Shown: positions 59,890 through 64,000 of the stretch, one piece after another
Layout of the letters: every line of letters starts with the position of its first letter
Position numbering within the stretch: the stretch's first letter is position 1
DNA from: Annona cherimola
Lineage: Eukaryota > Streptophyta > Magnoliopsida > Magnoliales > Annonaceae
Reading direction: 5' to 3'
Assembly (NCBI GenBank): GCA_030490835.1
Contig: CM059977.1
Span: 22,363,335-22,427,334, forward strand
Length of the DNA stretch: 64,000 nt
Program-made: the position numbers and the translations under genes
Notes under the pieces: model-generated
Told to the model about the DNA's origin: nothing
Databases searched by the model: none
The model's input: the letters and a program-made list of their open reading frames with translations, nothing else

Positions 59890-62800
59890 TCAAGCTACAG
59901 CGAGCCTCTCGGCGAAGCCATTTTGCTGTTGGACTTCAGGCTCTTTCACTAACCCAAGATTTCTTAGGATGGCCAAAGCCGGTTTCTCTCGGTTTATGGT
60001 GTAAAAATGCAGCGTCTTGATACCATTGGCCAGGAGCCTCTTGCACATTTCCGTCCCCAGCTTGATGCCATAAGCCACCAAAGCCTCTTCATCGTCTTTA
60101 ACCAGTTCCAGATTTTCTTTCATCTCTTTTGGGATCCTGGGTCTACACATCTTCACCATGTAGTTGAAGTTTCTTTGGGTGGTGATTGCAAGAAGGCCTG
60201 GCAAGATTGGGCAGGTTATTCCAATTCGACGGCAATCTTTCACGAACCTGAGGTAGGAATCGACATCGAAGAATAGCTGTGTGATGATCAAATCTGCTCC
60301 TGCATCCACCTTCTGCTTCAGATAAGCCAATTCGTTTTTGTAGTCCTTTTCCAGAGGGGTGTCGCTGCCTTCTGGTATGATGGAGGGATGACCATCTGCC
60401 AAGAAGGATGAAGAATATAGAGCTGCTGCAGTTTTCTAATAAATGATAATAATCCTCAAGTGCATAAACTTACAAAAATCACAAATGCAGACAAATGTGT
60501 GAATCTACTATGTCAGATGAGCAACCAAAAGATTCCAACTCTAGATATGAACGATAGGAAATTTTCTTTCTTAAATATGTAGTGGATGTGATACATCAAA
60601 GGATAGTTTTGATGGCTCTCAAATAGCTGACTGAACCCACCCACGGCAAAAGGCCAAGGAGGAAAGGCCAAACTCGGGTCTGGCATCAAACGGGGTTTGT
60701 GAATAACAGGGCGATGCTTGATAGTCTCATTGTGAGGCCGCTTCTTATGGGCCCATTGGATTACTTTTCCACGGAATGGTTCGGGGTTTCAATGTTTGTT
60801 AGAGGCACGCATCTATGTGGCTTAAAGAAAAAGATGGACTTGATGTTGTGGACTAGGGGTGTAAATAGGGTCGGTTTCAACCCGACCCGATTTTCAAAAT
60901 CGGGTTGAGCCGGGTTAGGGGGTCGGTCGAACCGACCCGAACCAACCCGATTTCATAAGATATGTTTATGAGAGTGTATTTCATTTATGTTGTTTGGATA
61001 TTTAAATAAAACTGTGTGGAGTTTAGAAATATGTTTGACAATTTGGTTGTGAAATGTTGTTTGAATTTATTTGGTTTGAAAATATATTTGGTTAATTAGT
61101 TGTGAAATTATGTTTGGATTATTTGGTTATGAGTGTGTTTGGTAATGAATAAAACTTTTGATGAAAAGTTTTGGAGAGTAAAAGTTATCAACTGATGTGA
61201 TATGATAGGGGTAATGATGAGTAATAAAGAGAATAAAGTTAAAATAGATAGGTTAGTTGTGTGGATAGTTTTATATAAATGATTGAAAAGTAGGGTAGTT
61301 GTATAGGAAAATGTGAAAAAATAATTAAAAAATATGATAGTTAAAAATATGATAATTGTAGAGAGTGAAAAGTTTTAGATTGAAAAGTTTTAATTGACTT
61401 TTTCTTTCAATTGCCAAACATACCCTATATTGCATTGTAAATAGGTTGTTTAGATATTTGTTTGCATTGGTGATTTGAAATAACGAACAGGTCAATTGGG
61501 AATTTGAGAGGTTTGTAGCTTTGATTGGAAGTCAACTAAAAATGTAAGTAAGACTATGATATTCGTTTTTTCATTTTGCATAATTTACTGCAATTTACTT
61601 GGCTTTCACTTTTTGACTTGCAGGGGACATCAATTGCTCAAAGAATACAAAAGCAAAAAAATAAATCAATTACAAAACTTATCCTCCACTTTTGAGTTAC
61701 GTATAACTTTTTAGTACTTATTTTTTTATAATTATCATTGCTTTTTTGTTATTTTAGAAATTTAGGTGAACAAAAGCTTAACTAACATTGATAATATGTG
61801 TAATCTATTAGCCCGATTTCTAACCCGAACCGAACCGATTTGAGGTGGGTTGAAAGTAGGGTTGGGTTGAGATTTTACAATGTGGGTTAGGGTTGTATTT
61901 GTCCCAATCCGAGTCAACCCGACCCGATTTACACCCCTAATGTGGACAAGTGAAAGACATACAAAACCCACTTAGGCAATACAAGTTGTTCAATAGTTTG
62001 GTATGGTTTTGCCTGAGATCTGTGGTCGAGGTTTTGCGGCCATATGGTAGAAGATTTATCAAGGAGATCTAATTAGGAAACACGCCAACCAAACAATTCT
62101 CCAAGCATGTACTCTAAAAAAAAAAACAATTATCCAAGTAGATCCACCCTACCCATCAGACCCTATGTCAAGAAAAGCCAGACTATTAGAAAATGGTAAG
62201 GTCCAGTGGACGGATGGACCTTTTCAATACATTTTCAGGTTGACTAGGGATGTTAGTCGTATGCTCTCTGGTGCATACACCCTTTATTTATTTATTTTAA
62301 TTTTTTTTATAAAACTGTTAATCTAAGTGTATTTAATGTATGTATCAATTTTTACCATCTTTGGGGTATTTTAGATATTTAATTTTTATTTTTGAAAATT
62401 AGTGACATTTTAGTAATTTTAAATTAACTAAAATACCACTAATTTTCAAAAATAAAAAAATAAATATCTAAAATACTTCAAAATAGTAAAAATTTATACA
62501 CATATTAAATACACATAATTAACAATCTTGTAAAAATATTTTCAAAAAAAAATTAAAAAATGGGTATATGCACCCGAGAGCATCGAGCGTCGTATGCTCT
62601 CGGGAGCATACGACCAGAATCCCAGGATCACTCTGGGGCTAAAAAAAAAACTAAGTTTACACTACATATATACGTGTACTTAATTTATATATTAAGTTAT
62701 ATCACTTTGGAACATTAATTTTTTGTAGTATTAAAAAATTCAAAAAATCAATGTTCCAAAGTGATAAAACTTAATATATAAGTTTTTTTTTTAAAAAAAA

Positions 62801-62983
62801 CTTAATATATAAGTTAAATATACATAGATTAACGCATTTATAAAAAATTTGAAAAATAAATTTATATTTAAATTTCAATGCATCATAGTAATGCAGTCAT
62901 AGATCTTCTCTTCGAGAACTACCTGGATAACCGGCGACAACGATTCCGAAGTAATTACCATGTCTAGCTCTAATGTGCTTTAC
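59890..62983 (-). CDS. Methylenetetrahydrofolate reductase, 3' exons (partial at the window edge)
   Basis: Reduces 5,10-methylene-THF to 5-methyl-THF for methionine synthesis, using FAD and NAD(P)H. Two exons are seen (minus strand): 62983-62923, encoding 'VKHIRARHGNYFGIVVAGYP', and 60395-59890, which begins in phase to give AGYPDGHP. Upstream exons, with the N-terminal half of the barrel, must lie beyond position 64,000. Family landmarks: 'KQKVDAGADLIITQLFFDVD' (the glutamine contacts folate in bacterial MetF), 'SYLRFVKDCRRIGITCPILP', 'TLHFYTINREKPALAILRNL'. The protein then stops after 'GLVKEPEVQQQNGFAERLAVA', so the usual plant/animal C-terminal S-adenosylmethionine-responsive domain is absent; length and end resemble bacterial MetF. 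The 2.5-kb intron holds a hAT element, a MITE and foldbacks. Confidence 0.88.
60854..61939 (-). mobile_element. Non-autonomous hAT element in the MTHFR intron
   Basis: TAGGGGTGTAAATAGGG to CCCGATTTACACCCCTA, same family as 27,364-29,067 but reversed (shared inner segments such as 'aaatcggttcggttcggg', read in opposite orientation). The flanks are TTGTGGAC and ATGTGGAC, an 8-bp duplication with one mismatch. It contains a nested Tourist-like MITE and lacks the GC-rich tandem repeats of the other copy. Confidence 0.85.
61131..61425 (+). mobile_element. Tourist-like MITE nested in the hAT element, TSD TAT
   Basis: GAGTGTGTTTGG to CCAAACATACCC, flanked by TAT (61,128-61,130 and 61,426-61,428). 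Family core intact. Confidence 0.85.
62245..62622. mobile_element. Foldback element FB6 in the MTHFR intron
   Basis: The left end 'cgtatgctctctggtgcata' and right end 'tatgcacccgagagcat' are followed by an extra hairpin 'cgtatgctctcgggagcata'. Core arms 'taatctaagtgtatttaatg' and 'attaaatacacataattaac' meet around 'gtgacattttagtaatttt'. Same design as FB3. Confidence 0.8.
62640..62870. mobile_element. Short foldback FB7
   Basis: Arms 'atatcactttggaacattaa' and 'aatgttccaaagtgataaaa' are inverted around 62,735, continued by 'tatatattaagtt' / 'aacttaatatata'. It lies just downstream of the MTHFR exon donor at 62,922 and is smaller than FB6. Confidence 0.65.
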
Positions 62984-63110
62984 CTGCACCACAGCAACAT
63001 TTACTGGATCAGTCTATTAGATATGCAGTATATACATAAATGGCTTTTTAACCGGTTTGCATGTTGCAACTTGTTTCTTGTGGTTTTTTCGCTTTTTTTT
63101 TTAAAAAAAA

Positions 63111-63382
63111 AAATGTATTTGGAAAATGATATAATTTTTGTACGTAAAATTTTTGATATAAATTGTTTTAAAATTTGAATAAAATAATGTGATATGAATA
63201 ATTATGATGAGTAATAAAAATAAAATTAAAATAAATAAGTTAGTTGTATATGTAGTTGTGTAAAAATTATTGAAAAATAAAATAGTTGTATAGAATGAAA
63301 CGGGGAAATCATTAAAAATAAAACAGTTAAGAAGAATAAATAATTTTAGTTTAACATTTTTTTGTTATTACCAAACACACCA
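63111..63382 (+). mobile_element. Tourist-like MITE upstream of the visible MTHFR exons
   Basis: Left end AAATGTATTTGG (decayed), right end CCAAACACACCA followed by TTA; family core in order. It lies in the next intron of the MTHFR gene if the gene continues past the window. Confidence 0.65.
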
Positions 63383-64000
63383 TTAGATCCAATCATGCCT
63401 GCATTGTATTCCAAAAGATTTTTTTTAGTTTGGACACGAGAAATTAACTTAATTAAAATTTTTTGTAATCTACACGTTAAAAAATATGATTTTAAGAAGT
63501 CTCGTGCATTTGCTTTTGCAAAACAAAGAAAATATCTTTTCATATCATAAAAACATTTAGAAAGAAGAAATATGAAGCATGACTGAATCTAGATCTAAAA
63601 AATCAGAAAAACAAAGAACGGCTACAGGTTACGACCGGGCACGAAATACCAACTCTGGTATATAGATGGCCACATTTTTTTTTTATCTTTGTTTTTATCT
63701 TTTTTGAGTTTTTAGGGCAACGAAATCGAGTTGACTTAGCTTTAACATCAAACCAGGTTCTGTGTAAGCGCGCATCCAAACCACAATCAAACGCCCGTGG
63801 AGCCGAGGATTTACTTTTTCTCCACCACCAAAACCAACCTCCAGCTTTGCGAGTTCTAGAAAAGGAAAGCCTGTATCCAAGATCCAAGTCGGACGCCAAA
63901 CGAGCTCCGCTAGTCTGGTCACCGGCTGCGGAACAGGATTTCCGTTCCCAGCCAGTGCGTGGTTTGAATCCCTCCTAGGATTTTGAACCAAAATTTATGG
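63383..64000. other. Probable MTHFR intron with tRNA-like SINE head
   Basis: No MTHFR exon was found here. At 63,885-63,980 'ctccgctagtctggtcac' and 'gcgtggtttgaatccctcct' resemble A and B boxes of a tRNA-derived SINE. The minus-strand open frames here show no domain. Confidence 0.4.

Overview
This is a window of plant nuclear DNA, almost certainly angiosperm. It is AT-rich, its genes carry GT-AG introns, and its coding products are plant types: a DnaJ6/DNAJC9-like chaperone, an A20/AN1 stress-associated protein, a DET2-type steroid 5-alpha-reductase and a methylenetetrahydrofolate reductase. Most of the sequence is transposon-derived. No species is named because nothing here fixes one.

Layout. 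Positions 1-11,500 are gene-free and consist of two diverged, collinear tandem copies (about 1,000-7,290 and 7,590-11,460) with different later insertions: a LINE remnant, MITEs, SINE-like repeats, and an LTR with a primer-binding-like site. A complete eight-exon DnaJ gene follows on the minus strand (11,589-14,466). Next comes a five-exon gene on the minus strand (16,421-23,259) for a plant protein of unknown function, with a 3.4 kb first intron full of small repeats. From 23.3 to 36.1 kb there are transposons only: a 1.7 kb hAT element with a perfect 8-bp target duplication, nested Tourist-like MITEs, and a 1.85 kb TIR element. The intronless A20/AN1 gene lies at 36,682-37,149 (+). From 37.2 to 52.5 kb there are foldback elements, a 3.1 kb hAT-like element holding an LTR fragment and a MITE, a probable solo LTR with a GTCGAC-rich repeat array, and a 1.5 kb hAT element. 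The intronless DET2-like gene is at 52,595-53,395 (+). A 5'-truncated, broken L1-type LINE (about 55.5-58.6 kb) and two foldback elements sitting in TA repeats follow. The 3' part of an MTHFR gene (minus strand; upstream exons lie beyond the window) occupies 59,890-62,983; its intron has taken in a hAT element, a MITE and foldbacks.

The genes do not form a functional cluster: protein folding, stress response, brassinosteroid synthesis and one-carbon metabolism are unrelated neighbours, as is usual in plants. The most interesting points are (1) an MTHFR gene that stops right after the catalytic barrel, with no sign of the C-terminal regulatory domain usual in plant MTHFR; (2) foldback elements that share an internal core but carry different terminal hairpins; (3) a Tourist-like MITE family with 3-bp target duplications of varied sequence, including nested copies and an empty site; and (4) the 5'-flanking tandem duplication with unrecognised protein-like remnants.
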